35,139 bases of DNA from a virus: positions 1-35,139 of the IMG/VR virus record IMGVR_UViG_3300046170_000103; one strand, 5' to 3'. This document shows positions 25,335-31,503 of the stretch, in pieces. How positions within the stretch are numbered: the first letter of the stretch is position 1; each line of letters begins with the position of its first letter. The position numbers were made by a program, and so were the translations under genes. The notes under the pieces are model-generated. The model was given only the letters and a program-made list of their open reading frames with translations, did not search any database and had not been told where the DNA came from.

Positions 25335-25483
25335 TGCCAGATCAAACATTAGATGAAATAAGAATAGTACAAGAAATAAATAAAGCTAGAAACCATGAAA
25401 GGAAAAAAAGAGAAAAAGAAATAGAACAGGAAATACAAAAAGAAAACGAAGATTATCTAAAGGAGATACAAAATAAATTATGA
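25334..25483 (+). CDS. Small highly charged helical protein (49 aa)
   Basis: MPDQTLDEIRIVQEINKARN followed by HERKKREKEIEQEIQKENED and YLKEIQNKL: a continuous charged helix, probably coiled-coil. Its ATG overlaps the methyltransferase stop (TAATG) and its TGA overlaps the next ATG (ATGA), so it lies in a chain of coupled genes. Function unknown. Confidence 0.5.
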   Translation: MPDQTLDEIRIVQEINKARNHERKKREKEIEQEIQKENEDYLKEIQNKL

Positions 25484-25641
25484 AACAACAAAATTTAGAA
25501 GAGTTAAAAAAACAAACTCTAATAAATATTTTGAGTGCTAAAGGAATTATTTACACTCACTATAAAAACAAACAACTAAACAATAAGGATAAAAAAAATG
25601 TTAAGCAAATACGAAGCCTGGCTACAAACTGCACAAACTAA
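25480..25641 (+). CDS. Small basic hypothetical protein (53 aa)
   Basis: Starts at the ATGA overlap with the preceding gene: MKQQNLEELKKQTLINILSA, then KGIIYTHYKNKQLNNKDKKN. The last ~15 codons overlap the next gene (start 25598) in another frame. Not recognised. Coupled start supports it moderately. Confidence 0.4.
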   Translation: MKQQNLEELKKQTLINILSAKGIIYTHYKNKQLNNKDKKNVKQIRSLATNCTN

Positions 25642-25828
25642 TGAATCAATAACTTATCATGAGGGTTATCTTGCAAAAGATAGATTTTATGACTACTCCA
25701 TAAGGGATATAGCAAATTTGTTTATGCGTGCTTATGAAAGTAAAAGAGTTGTTTTATTTCAAAAACGATTGGAATATGGAAACATAAATCATGATCCTAA
25801 ATTTCAATACATAGCTAAAAAAATATAG
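25598..25828 (+). CDS. Hypothetical early protein (76 aa)
   Basis: 76 residues: MLSKYEAWLQTAQTNESITY, HEGYLAKDRFYDYSIRDIAN, LFMRAYESKRVVLFQKRL. The 'Y(H)xGxLAxDR...i..iA.l...' arrangement recalls small unnamed proteins seen in other phages, without known role. Its ATG follows AATAAGGAT with an A-run spacer. Confidence 0.55.
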   Translation: MLSKYEAWLQTAQTNESITYHEGYLAKDRFYDYSIRDIANLFMRAYESKRVVLFQKRLEYGNINHDPKFQYIAKKI

Positions 25829-25839
25829 AAAGGAAAACA

Positions 25840-25995
25840 ATGCCAAAGAAAAAAACAACAAAGAAAAAACAACCAAACATTTTAAAAGGTTTAAAAATAG
25901 AAGTTCTTGCAGATAGTAAAAAAGATAAGCATCAATTTCAAAAAGTTTTAAGTCAATTTCTTTTAAAAAAATATCAACAAGGTTATTTTAATTAA
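25840..25995 (+). CDS. Small basic protein ending the early plus block (51 aa)
   Basis: MPKKKTTKKKQPNILKGLKI then EVLADSKKDKHQFQKVLSQF and LLKKYQQGYFN. The Lys-rich N-terminus precedes an amphipathic helix, which may bind nucleic acid. A clear AAAGGAAAAC ribosome site precedes ATG. Its TAA (25993-25995) overlaps the TAA of the convergent small-terminase gene within a palindromic TTAA. Confidence 0.5.
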   Translation: MPKKKTTKKKQPNILKGLKIEVLADSKKDKHQFQKVLSQFLLKKYQQGYFN

Positions 25996-26465
25996 TCTTT
26001 ATTGTCTGGGGGTATATCAGTTATATCCCCAGATACATCAATCAAATCATCAGTATTATCTTCCCAGGATATAGTCATTTTAGTATCAATGTTTTGTTTT
26101 ATAGGTTTATTATCGCTATATAAATCGGATACCTTGCCTGCAATCCATTGGATAAACTTTGTTTTCTCTCGGATAAATAAAATTTCTTGTGGAGATTCAA
26201 TTTCTTGATAGCTAAAAACTTGCAACAGTTTGTCTATTAGAGTTTGGATACCTAATTTTCTTGCTTCAGTTACCTTATGCTCTGCTTCTGGATTTTTTTT
26301 TAAGTAGTGATAAAACTTCGCCAAGCTGTACGGATACTGCTTTTCCTCTAGTATCTCTGTAAGGGTTAAGCCGTTTACCAATTTTTCGCAAATGGTAGAT
26401 AGACTTTCCTTTGTTATCAATTCTTGGTTTGGTTTTTGTGTAATAGTATTCTTTGATTTGGTCAT
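25992..26465 (-). CDS. terS: Terminase small subunit (Sf6-type), separated from terL
   Basis: 157 residues. The pattern STICEKLVNGLTLTEIL, SLAKFYHYLKKNPEAEHKVT, EARKLGIQTLIDKLLQVF, then REKTKFIQWIAGKVSDLYSD corresponds to the Sf6/ubiquitous small-terminase plan: an HTH DNA-binding segment, a Trp/Phe helix of the AxxxGxxxLxDKLL type, and RxxxKxWxAxKxxPxxYGD. It would recognise the pac site and feed terL. It lies 4.2 kb from terL with plus-strand genes between. Its first 191 bases overlap the broken upstream frame. Confidence 0.8.
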   Translation of the reverse strand: MTKSKNTITQKPNQELITKESLSTICEKLVNGLTLTEILEEKQYPYSLAKFYHYLKKNPEAEHKVTEARKLGIQTLIDKLLQVFSYQEIESPQEILFIREKTKFIQWIAGKVSDLYSDNKPIKQNIDTKMTISWEDNTDDLIDVSGDITDIPPDNKD

Positions 26466-26698
26466 CTGTATAGTTCCTAAATTGTATTAGTTTGGATAGT
26501 TGTTTTATTCTTGTTTCATCTGTGTATTTAGCTTTATTAAATTTATCGTAGTTTTGAAATCCATGGTACTTGCACTTGAATAACTTACCACCAGATAATG
26601 GATAACCCTTTCATTCTACAAGGTATTTTCTTACCTTCTCTTAATCCAGCTCTAGTAAAACCCTGGCAAAAAACTTTCTGCTGCGCTCTTCCAGGCAT
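26275..26698 (-). pseudogene. Cys/HG-motif small phage protein, broken by +1 shift
   Basis: ATG 26698 overlaps the stop of the winged-helix gene (TAATG). The frame reads MPGRAQQKVFCQGFTRAG, then KKIPCRMKG, then stops at 26585. Removing one G from GGG (26606-26608) continues as YPLSGGKLFKCKYHGFQNYD and then TRIKQLSKLIQF. The joined C-x(n)-C...GGKLFKCKYHG plan resembles the small phage proteins with 'C..k...G.pC......nGrCk.HGG'. The second frame stays open to 26275, deep inside terS, so dual coding or artefactual extension must be distinguished. Confidence 0.55.
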
Positions 26699-27372
26699 TA
26701 CTTATTTTCCCATGGTTTGATCCCATTTCTTTTATTGTATTCAACTTTCTCTCTGTATCTTGGGTTAGCTTGTTTCTTTATTTTGGACAATGCGCTCAAT
26801 ATTTTATCTGCATTAACATAAGTCGCTTTGCTTTCTCGTTCCTTATCTTCCTTTCGTTGAATTGCTTGCTTACATAAATATACATTAACAGTTTCTGCTT
26901 TTAATTCATCAAGGGGGAGTTTAGATAATTCATCTAATATCTTCTCGGTATCCCCTGCAAAACTCTTAACTATTTTACCTATATTATTAATGGATATTGT
27001 TTCTTCTAATGTAGCCGTAAAACGGCTATCTTGTGTAGGTTTAACGGCTATCTGGGTTGGCTCGTAAAGTTTCTCGGCTCGCAAAAATGTCTCATTAACA
27101 AGATAAGTTTTACCAGATCTACCCCTAACAGACTTAACAATATTTAATTTATTAAGTGTTTCCAGGCACGATTTAATTGTGGTCCGACAAAGACCTGTAT
27201 CCTTATGTATTGTTTCATGCCTTAATCCAGCTTTATAGCCATTTTTTTTCCAGGCATATTTCATTACAGATAAGAATACATTTAAACAATGTGACTTCCT
27301 CTCTCCGTCTACCAGATCTAAATGGTGGTATAGCTTATAAGTTATGTGTAAAAATCCTCTGCTTACATTCAT
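26698..27372 (-). CDS. Winged-helix DNA-binding protein, possible replication initiator or regulator
   Basis: 224 residues. Residues ~45-95 (AGLRHETIHKDTGLCRTTIK, SCLETLNKLNIVKSVRG, RSGKTYLVN) form a winged helix-turn-helix like those in phage replication-initiation proteins and HTH_36-type regulators. The C-terminal half is helical and charged with a conserved-looking basic end (KKQANPRYREKVEYNKRNG). As the genome lacks a polymerase or helicase, this could bind the phage origin or act as a transcription switch. Its ATG overlaps the upstream stop. Confidence 0.65.
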   Translation of the reverse strand: MNVSRGFLHITYKLYHHLDLVDGERKSHCLNVFLSVMKYAWKKNGYKAGLRHETIHKDTGLCRTTIKSCLETLNKLNIVKSVRGRSGKTYLVNETFLRAEKLYEPTQIAVKPTQDSRFTATLEETISINNIGKIVKSFAGDTEKILDELSKLPLDELKAETVNVYLCKQAIQRKEDKERESKATYVNADKILSALSKIKKQANPRYREKVEYNKRNGIKPWENK

Positions 27373-27761
27373 TATTTATCCTTTCTTTTTTTAGATTTAC
27401 ATTTTGGTTTATGGTGGTCGTGCAAGGATCGTAGAATTATGACCCATTCATCTTCACTCATTAGTCTAAACTCTGTCTTACGGCTCTTTATACGCTTGAT
27501 ACGGAAGGTTAGGCTAGTTGGTGTCAATTCTTTATAGAATACTAAAAAACAAGGGATGTTTAAGCGTTCTGCGATGATCTTTGAGAGGGTTGTAGCCTTC
27601 CATTCTTGACCTTTGTCATAACAAGTCTCAATGATAGCTAAAGGTTCGTAACAGTATTGGCAGCACTCGACACTATCAACATCTATATAAGCAATGCCGT
27701 CATATTTTCTGTGCCAATCAGAATACTTTCCATTACTAAAAGCATATACATCACGAGCCAT
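27372..27761 (-). CDS. CxxC protein with nuclease-like acidic arrangement
   Basis: 129 residues. AYIDVDSVECCQYCYEPLAI then IETCYDKGQ, with LSKIIAERLNIPCFLVFYK later. Similar phage proteins have 'D.D.vE.C..C..PLalIE' followed by 'A...A...g.pa..v.Y', which looks like a metal-binding knuckle inserted in a restriction-endonuclease-like fold. That reading is tentative. The C-terminus is basic (HHKPKCKSKKRKDK). It shares its stop with the next ATG. Confidence 0.55.
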   Translation of the reverse strand: MARDVYAFSNGKYSDWHRKYDGIAYIDVDSVECCQYCYEPLAIIETCYDKGQEWKATTLSKIIAERLNIPCFLVFYKELTPTSLTFRIKRIKSRKTEFRLMSEDEWVIILRSLHDHHKPKCKSKKRKDK

Positions 27762-27906
27762 TTTTTAATATCCTTATCTCGTTTTCTTTCTCTTCAATCT
27801 CTTTCTCAAGCGCAAAAATTATATTTTCTTGTTTCTTAATAAATTTCTTGGCTCTTTCTAATTCTTTTTTACAATCAGTTTCTTCAAATATTCCAGAATA
27901 TGTCAT
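27751..27906 (-). CDS. Small coiled-coil protein (51 aa)
   Basis: MTYSGIFEETDCKKELERAK then KFIKKQENIIFALEKEIEEK and ENEIRILKNGS: heptads throughout, so a coiled coil is nearly certain if it is expressed. Its ATG overlaps the TGA of the upstream gene (ATGA), and its end overlaps the following gene by 11 bases. No function known. Confidence 0.5.
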   Translation of the reverse strand: MTYSGIFEETDCKKELERAKKFIKKQENIIFALEKEIEEKENEIRILKNGS

Positions 27907-28163
27907 TTTTCCTTTATAATTTTCTTAACTACAGCTCTAGGATACGCAGTTATATTTCCAATGGATAGTTTATCTTCATCATAAGAAAAAGATGTAAATA
28001 TTTTTACTACTTTAGAATCTTTATAATATAGAAATCCAACATCTTCACACCAGGAGTAACTAAACTTATCAACATCAGATAAATCATCATACCATTGTGA
28101 GCTGCTACAAATATCAACCCAAATTATTCGAACCTTTTTATAAGGTAGTTTTTTTTTAGTCAT
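27903..28163 (-). CDS. Hypothetical protein, first gene of the minus island (86 aa)
   Basis: 86 residues, strand-rich: KVRIIWVDICSSSQWYDDLS, then DVGFLYYKDSKVVKIFTSFS and IGNITAYPRAVVKKIIK. The 'iW.D.....W.......' opening followed by 'G.l......' is common in small phage proteins of unknown role. It starts next to the shared divergent promoter; if that promoter is used, the leader is only a few bases long. Confidence 0.6.
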   Translation of the reverse strand: MTKKKLPYKKVRIIWVDICSSSQWYDDLSDVDKFSYSWCEDVGFLYYKDSKVVKIFTSFSYDEDKLSIGNITAYPRAVVKKIIKEK

Positions 28164-28172
28164 TTTTACTCC

Positions 28173-28223
28173 GTTATATAAATAAAATCTTCCGTTGACA
28201 ACACATATAAATGCCTGTATTAC
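28173..28223. promoter_or_regulatory. Overlapping divergent sigma70-like promoters sharing their -35 bases
   Basis: Plus strand: TTGACA at 28195-28200, 17-base spacer, TATTAC at 28218-28223. Minus strand: TTGTCA at 28201-28196, 17-base spacer, TATAAC at 28178-28173. The two -35 hexamers overlap by five bases. Expected starts lie near 28230 and 28166, giving almost leaderless messages for a plus ATG at 28235 and a minus ATG at 28163. This is by far the best promoter-like arrangement seen in the window. Confidence 0.6.
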
Positions 28224-28234
28224 CTACAAAAAAA

Positions 28235-28549
28235 ATGGAAAACAAAAAAATAGAAAAAGCATTTTCAATATTTAATGGTGGTGAAGGATTAGATCATTGG
28301 TCTTATTCATCTACAAGTACACCCTTTGCAAAAAATATTATTGGTTACAGTTTCCCTCAAGAAGTTAGAAGGAAGTTTCCATTTAGATACAAAGCTAACT
28401 TTGGTAACCTAGTTAATAATGTGGTCCAGAAACAAATTGCAGATGTAATTTACAAATCAAAAACAATTAAAGAAACAGAATGGGATCGAGATTATAAAGT
28501 TTGTTTCGATCAAGAAAAAGAAATTATAAATTCAAAAGCCACCTGTTGA
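28235..28549 (+). CDS. PD-(D/E)XK exonuclease, N-terminal fragment (frameshifted)
   Basis: 104 residues from Met at 28235. The earlier in-frame ATG at 28211 falls between the -35 and -10 of the likely promoter, so 28235 is preferred. Residues such as LDHWSYSSTSTPFAKNIIGY and FPFRYKANFGNLVNNVVQKQ resemble the N-terminus of phage exonucleases of the RecB/lambda-exo-like superfamily. The frame ends ..NSKATC, whereas the +1 frame reads KPPVDAKDKFGREAMIKFAE into the catalytic half. A surplus A in AAAA (about 28535-28538) is the likely cause. Confidence 0.7.
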   Translation: MENKKIEKAFSIFNGGEGLDHWSYSSTSTPFAKNIIGYSFPQEVRRKFPFRYKANFGNLVNNVVQKQIADVIYKSKTIKETEWDRDYKVCFDQEKEIINSKATC

Positions 28550-28577
28550 CGCAAAAGATAAGTTCGGCAGAGAAGCT

Positions 28578-29150
28578 ATGATTAAGTTTGCAGAAGATTG
28601 TATTCCAATCACAAAAAAAGTTGTGCAGCAGATTGTCGAAAAAGAAAAATTAGTTTGTGAAAGATATGTAGAACTAAAAGAGTTTGGTCAAATTAAACCT
28701 ACTATTGGTCGTATCGATTATGAAACTAAAACAAAATTTATAGAACTTAAAACTAAACCACCTAATTTAAGGAAGGTTAAAGGTAAGGAAGAGTGGAATA
28801 TGATCACTCAAGATTTACCTTCAGAGCCTACAATAGAAAACCTTACACAAACTTCGTTCTACTACATGGCAACAAAGAAGATACCTTATCTGGTATATGT
28901 TAATGATAAAGATTTTGTTATCTTTGATAAGAGCCATGAGTTAATGAAGGCAGATCATTTACAACATCTTTATGATGTCATGGTAGATAAAATTCTAACA
29001 TGGGAAAAAATGATTATGTTTTCTGAAGGTAACATCAACAGATTAGCAAGCATGATGGAGCCACCAGATCTTAATCATTTCTTTTATTATAAAGATCTAG
29101 CAGATGAACAAAAACAACTAATAACCAAACTATGGGGAATAAAAATATGA
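28578..29150 (+). CDS. PD-(D/E)XK exonuclease, catalytic C-terminal fragment (frameshifted)
   Basis: 190 residues from an internal Met; the frame is open from about 28540. Catalytic motif: TIGRIDYETKTKFIELKTKP, i.e. Asp47 with Glu56-x-Lys58. A YMATKKIPYLVYVNDKDFVI strand follows. Together with 28235-28549 it gives a nuclease of about 305 residues. It directly precedes an ERF annealing protein (ATGA overlap), a standard partner pair: the exonuclease makes 3' single strands and ERF anneals them. Confidence 0.8.
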   Translation: MIKFAEDCIPITKKVVQQIVEKEKLVCERYVELKEFGQIKPTIGRIDYETKTKFIELKTKPPNLRKVKGKEEWNMITQDLPSEPTIENLTQTSFYYMATKKIPYLVYVNDKDFVIFDKSHELMKADHLQHLYDVMVDKILTWEKMIMFSEGNINRLASMMEPPDLNHFFYYKDLADEQKQLITKLWGIKI

Positions 29151-29836
29151 GTAGTGAAGCTAATGTTTACCAAATAAATAAAAAAAATATGAAAAATATA
29201 TACGAAAAACTTTACAATGCCTGTAATCATGCGAGTGGTGTAAAGAAAGCAAGCAAGGTAAAAGGTATGCCTTTTAATCCTTTATTACATGATGATGTAC
29301 AAAGAGTTGCAATGGCAGCTCTATTAGAAAATAGATTATATGCAACTTGTAACTATGTTACAGACATTACACCTAAATGTGTAATTGTAACCTGTACCAT
29401 GAAGATAACTGACATCGATGATCCAAAAAATTTTATTATAGTTGATGGATGTACTGCGATGGGTGGTCTAGATAAATATGGAACAGGTCAAGCAATGTCA
29501 TACAGTAGAAAGTATGCGTTCCTAAATGCGTTGAATTTAAAAACAGGAATGGATTTAGAAGATGGTTATAACGCAAAACCATTTGAAGAAAATTCTCCAG
29601 AGCAATCTGTAGAAGAACCTACCTACCTTGATGATGAGGTAAATGTAGAAGATATAATAAAAGATATTTCTGACACAACAACTGCAAGACAATTATCTGC
29701 AGTTAAAGATTTGGTTAGAGATCAAGTTATGTATCTTAAAAAAAATAACCTTAAAGCATTCGAGCAAGTTATGAAACATACTCGTGAGCATGAGGTCAAA
29801 CTAAACAATAATAAGCAACAATTTTTAGACGACTAA
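29147..29836 (+). CDS. erf: ERF-family single-strand annealing protein
   Basis: 229 residues from ATG 29147, which overlaps the exonuclease TGA (ATGA). An in-frame ATG at 29132 lies inside the exonuclease gene. The diagnostic ERF core is present: VTCTMKITDIDDPKN, then MGGLDKYGTGQAMSYSRKYA and FLNALNLKTGMDLEDG. The C-terminus is an acidic linker plus charged helix. It should anneal complementary ssDNA for recombination-dependent replication or repair. Confidence 0.88.
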   Translation: MSSEANVYQINKKNMKNIYEKLYNACNHASGVKKASKVKGMPFNPLLHDDVQRVAMAALLENRLYATCNYVTDITPKCVIVTCTMKITDIDDPKNFIIVDGCTAMGGLDKYGTGQAMSYSRKYAFLNALNLKTGMDLEDGYNAKPFEENSPEQSVEEPTYLDDEVNVEDIIKDISDTTTARQLSAVKDLVRDQVMYLKKNNLKAFEQVMKHTREHEVKLNNNKQQFLDD

Positions 29837-29864
29837 TTGTTGTTTATATAACCAAGGAGTAAAC

Positions 29865-30170
29865 ATGGATAATAAATCCGACAAGATATACATTAACCTA
29901 ACCAAGAACCCAGATTGGAAGTCACCAGAAGATAAACTTCCTATATATGTTGGTCCAAAAAATATGAAGCATCCAGATAAGAACTGGACCATTGGAGTAA
30001 ACATTAATGGTAAGTGGTATAACCAGGCTGCCTTTCCGTCTAAAGATCAAGACGGCAAAGTAAAAGCAGGAGAGTTGACTATAATTTTAACACCAAGTGG
30101 AGCAGGTAAGTCTACTAATAATAGCTTTGCAAAAGCAGATGATGGTGGTAATAACGAATATACCTTTTAA
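29865..30170 (+). CDS. Hypothetical protein following ERF (101 aa)
   Basis: 101 residues with a strong AAGGAG ribosome site. Strand-rich: YVGPKNMKHPDKNWTIGVNI, then NGKWYNQAAFPSKDQDGKVK and GELTIILTP, ending in a Gly/Asn-rich tail. Small beta proteins after ERF genes are often ssDNA-binding or recombination accessory proteins, but no OB-fold signature can be claimed. The sequence SGAGKS near the C-terminus is not a plausible P-loop (no beta strand plus helix around it). Confidence 0.6.
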   Translation: MDNKSDKIYINLTKNPDWKSPEDKLPIYVGPKNMKHPDKNWTIGVNINGKWYNQAAFPSKDQDGKVKAGELTIILTPSGAGKSTNNSFAKADDGGNNEYTF

Positions 30171-30188
30171 CTTAGGCTAAAGGGTATC

Positions 30189-30234
30189 AAGCAGGGTGGG
30201 GTTTTTTTCCCTTTCCGTTTTCCCCACCTTGCTT
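30189..30234 (+). terminator. Strong 13-bp hairpin with T-rich loop after the ERF operon
   Basis: AAGCAGGGTGGGG (30189-30201) pairs with CCCCACCTTGCTT (30222-30234), with one G:U pair on the plus strand. The 20-base loop is pyrimidine-rich with a T7 run. It lies 19 bases after the stop of 29865-30170 and 9 bases before the next ATG. There is no U-tract after the stem, so it may act as an RNA stabiliser, processing site or regulated terminator. Confidence 0.5.
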
Positions 30235-30242
30235 ACAAACTT

Positions 30243-30458
30243 ATGACAGATAATATTAAAGAACCAAAACATTATACTCAATACAAGATTGAGCCTATTG
30301 ATTTTATTATTTCTAATAATTTAGATTTTTGTACAGGTAATATAATTAAGTATGTTTTAAGATATAATTTAAAAAATGGTGTTGAAGATCTTAAAAAAGC
30401 TAAACAGTATATAGATTTTTTGATCGAAAAAAAAGTTGAAAAAGGTACAAAAGTATGA
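30243..30458 (+). CDS. DUF3310 family protein (T7 gp1.7 nucleotide kinase-related)
   Basis: 71 residues. The family plan is complete: KEPKHYTQYKIEPIDFIISN, then LDFCTGNIIKYVLRYNLKNG and VEDLKKAKQYIDFLI. DUF3310 includes the nucleotide kinase gp1.7 of T7, although most members are untested. It starts just after the 30189-30234 hairpin and overlaps the next start (ATGA). Confidence 0.85.
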   Translation: MTDNIKEPKHYTQYKIEPIDFIISNNLDFCTGNIIKYVLRYNLKNGVEDLKKAKQYIDFLIEKKVEKGTKV

Positions 30459-30709
30459 CAAAATTTAAAAGAATTATCAATGGAGAGTGTCATTTTCAAA
30501 TGATTGAACTCTTTGATGATGTAGAGAAGGCTGCAAACAACTCGAATAGAGGAGAGTTTGTAGAAGTAAAAATCGATAACTTAAAGTACGATTTTACAAC
30601 AGTAGCAAAGGAGCATGATGGAAAACATCAAGATGCGTCTGCAGAAGCTAAAGGATCTTCAAGCGAAGAAACACGAGAAGTACCTGGAAGCGAAGCTAAA
30701 AGTAAATAA
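30455..30709 (+). CDS. Hypothetical protein (84 aa) with out-of-frame overlap at its C-terminus
   Basis: Starts at the ATGA overlap with the DUF3310 gene. Residues 1-54 look like a compact domain (FKRIINGECHFQMIELFDDV; EFVEVKIDNLKYDFTTV). The last ~30 residues are low complexity (Gly/Ser/Glu/Lys) and are encoded by the same DNA as the coiled-coil gene from 30618. They are therefore likely a by-product of that overlap, or the original stop has been lost. Confidence 0.55.
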   Translation: MTKFKRIINGECHFQMIELFDDVEKAANNSNRGEFVEVKIDNLKYDFTTVAKEHDGKHQDASAEAKGSSSEETREVPGSEAKSK

Positions 30710-30782
30710 GTATCAACAAGATTCTTATAAATTACTTTGGCAAATAGAGCAGACAAAAGAACAGTTGTTATCTTTTAAATAG
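30618..30782 (+). CDS. Small coiled-coil protein (54 aa)
   Basis: MENIKMRLQKLKDLQAKKHE then KYLEAKLKVNKYQQDSYKLL and WQIEQTKEQLLSFK: clean heptad spacing, basic. A GGAG ribosome site stands 4 bases before ATG 30618; a second ATG three bases earlier is too close to it. It overlaps the preceding frame by 92 bases. This frame has the more protein-like composition in the overlap. Confidence 0.55.
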   Translation: MENIKMRLQKLKDLQAKKHEKYLEAKLKVNKYQQDSYKLLWQIEQTKEQLLSFK

Positions 30783-30829
30783 ATAATAACTTATAGTTGA
30801 AAAAAACGAACACAAACTGTAGGGGATCT

Positions 30830-31051
30830 ATGACCATAAATATAAGTCAACACTATAATACACACATTAAAAACTTAAATCAGAATCATTTTATCTACAA
30901 GGTTAAGAAAGCATTTTACCTTCTTACGAACCAGGAAGAAAGATTATATGAGGTAGGGTTCTCGGAAGGATTTCTGTACGCAGCAGAACTAATGCAAAGA
31001 CAACCAATATTAGATAGCAATAATAAAAATGAAAATTGGTATCAAATATAA
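30830..31051 (+). CDS. Hypothetical protein (73 aa)
   Basis: ATG 30830 after AGGGGA is preferred over an upstream in-frame TTG (30797) that has no ribosome site. Residues ~20-62 (FIYKVKKAFYLLTNQEERLY, EVGFSEGFLYAAEL) form two helices like a small four-helix-type domain. No family recognised. It overlaps the DnaA-like gene by 23 bases. Confidence 0.6.
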   Translation: MTINISQHYNTHIKNLNQNHFIYKVKKAFYLLTNQEERLYEVGFSEGFLYAAELMQRQPILDSNNKNENWYQI

Positions 31052-31352
31052 AAACGCAAACATAGAAGTTGTTTCTAAACTTGTAGATAAAGTGTGTGAA
31101 AGATATACTGTTAGCAAGAACGATGTATTCAGTAAAGGTAGAACTTCAGATGTAGTTCGAGCAAGAAGCATTGTCTATAATCTTTTACACGAACAATACA
31201 ATGTAAGTATCTCTTCAATGAGTAGAGTATTTAATCAAGATCATACAACAGTAATTAACTCTCTCCGTAATAAACAGGAGAAGAGAAGATACTGGAACCC
31301 TGGTAATACTATTTGGGAAGAGTATGAAGAGTTAAGAAAAATTACTTTTTAA
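31029..31352 (+). CDS. Stand-alone DnaA domain IV-like DNA-binding protein
   Basis: 107 residues. Residues ~14-82: VVSKLVDKVCERYTVSKNDV, then SDVVRARSIVYNLLHEQYNV and FNQDHTTVINSLRN. This matches the C-terminal domain of bacterial DnaA: the 'a...a..y.v....l.......v..aR.ia.yL' helices, then the DHTTV signature loop that contacts the DnaA box. No AAA+ part is present. It could bind DnaA boxes on phage or host DNA, either to open an origin or to block the host's. It is the last plus-strand gene and its end overlaps the convergent gene by 11 bases. Confidence 0.8.
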   Translation: MKIGIKYKNANIEVVSKLVDKVCERYTVSKNDVFSKGRTSDVVRARSIVYNLLHEQYNVSISSMSRVFNQDHTTVINSLRNKQEKRRYWNPGNTIWEEYEELRKITF

Positions 31353-31503
31353 ATCCAGACTTCATATTCTTGTAAGCCTTCGCAGAGATTGTAGACTTCT
31401 TTTTAGAATTTGAAGTGCCAGCTTTTTTTTTCTTATTGATGTTATAGTAAAGACCCTTCTTTGCGATCTTACCAGTAGCTGTTTTGTGATAACCTTTTTT
31501 CAT
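31342..31503 (-). CDS. Very basic small protein (53 aa)
   Basis: MKKGYHKTATGKIAKKGLYY then NINKKKKAGTSNSKKKSTIS and AKAYKNMKSGFKK. About 20 Lys, no acidic residues. I recognise this type of protein from other marine podoviruses; function unknown, DNA or RNA binding likely. Its ATG lies inside the end of the upstream gene and its stop overlaps the convergent DnaA-like gene. Confidence 0.6.
   Translation of the reverse strand: MKKGYHKTATGKIAKKGLYYNINKKKKAGTSNSKKKSTISAKAYKNMKSGFKK

Noticed and set aside
29813-29845. AT-rich inverted repeat AAGCAACAATT / AATTGTTGTTT at the end of the ERF gene
   Set aside because: The stem lies across the last ERF codons and its stop, is AT-rich with one wobble pair, and has no clear U-tract; too weak to call a terminator.
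30098-30130. SGAGKS, resembling a Walker A P-loop, in the 101-residue protein
   Set aside because: No preceding beta strand or following helix, no Walker B, and it lies in a Gly/Asn-rich tail; coincidence is more likely.
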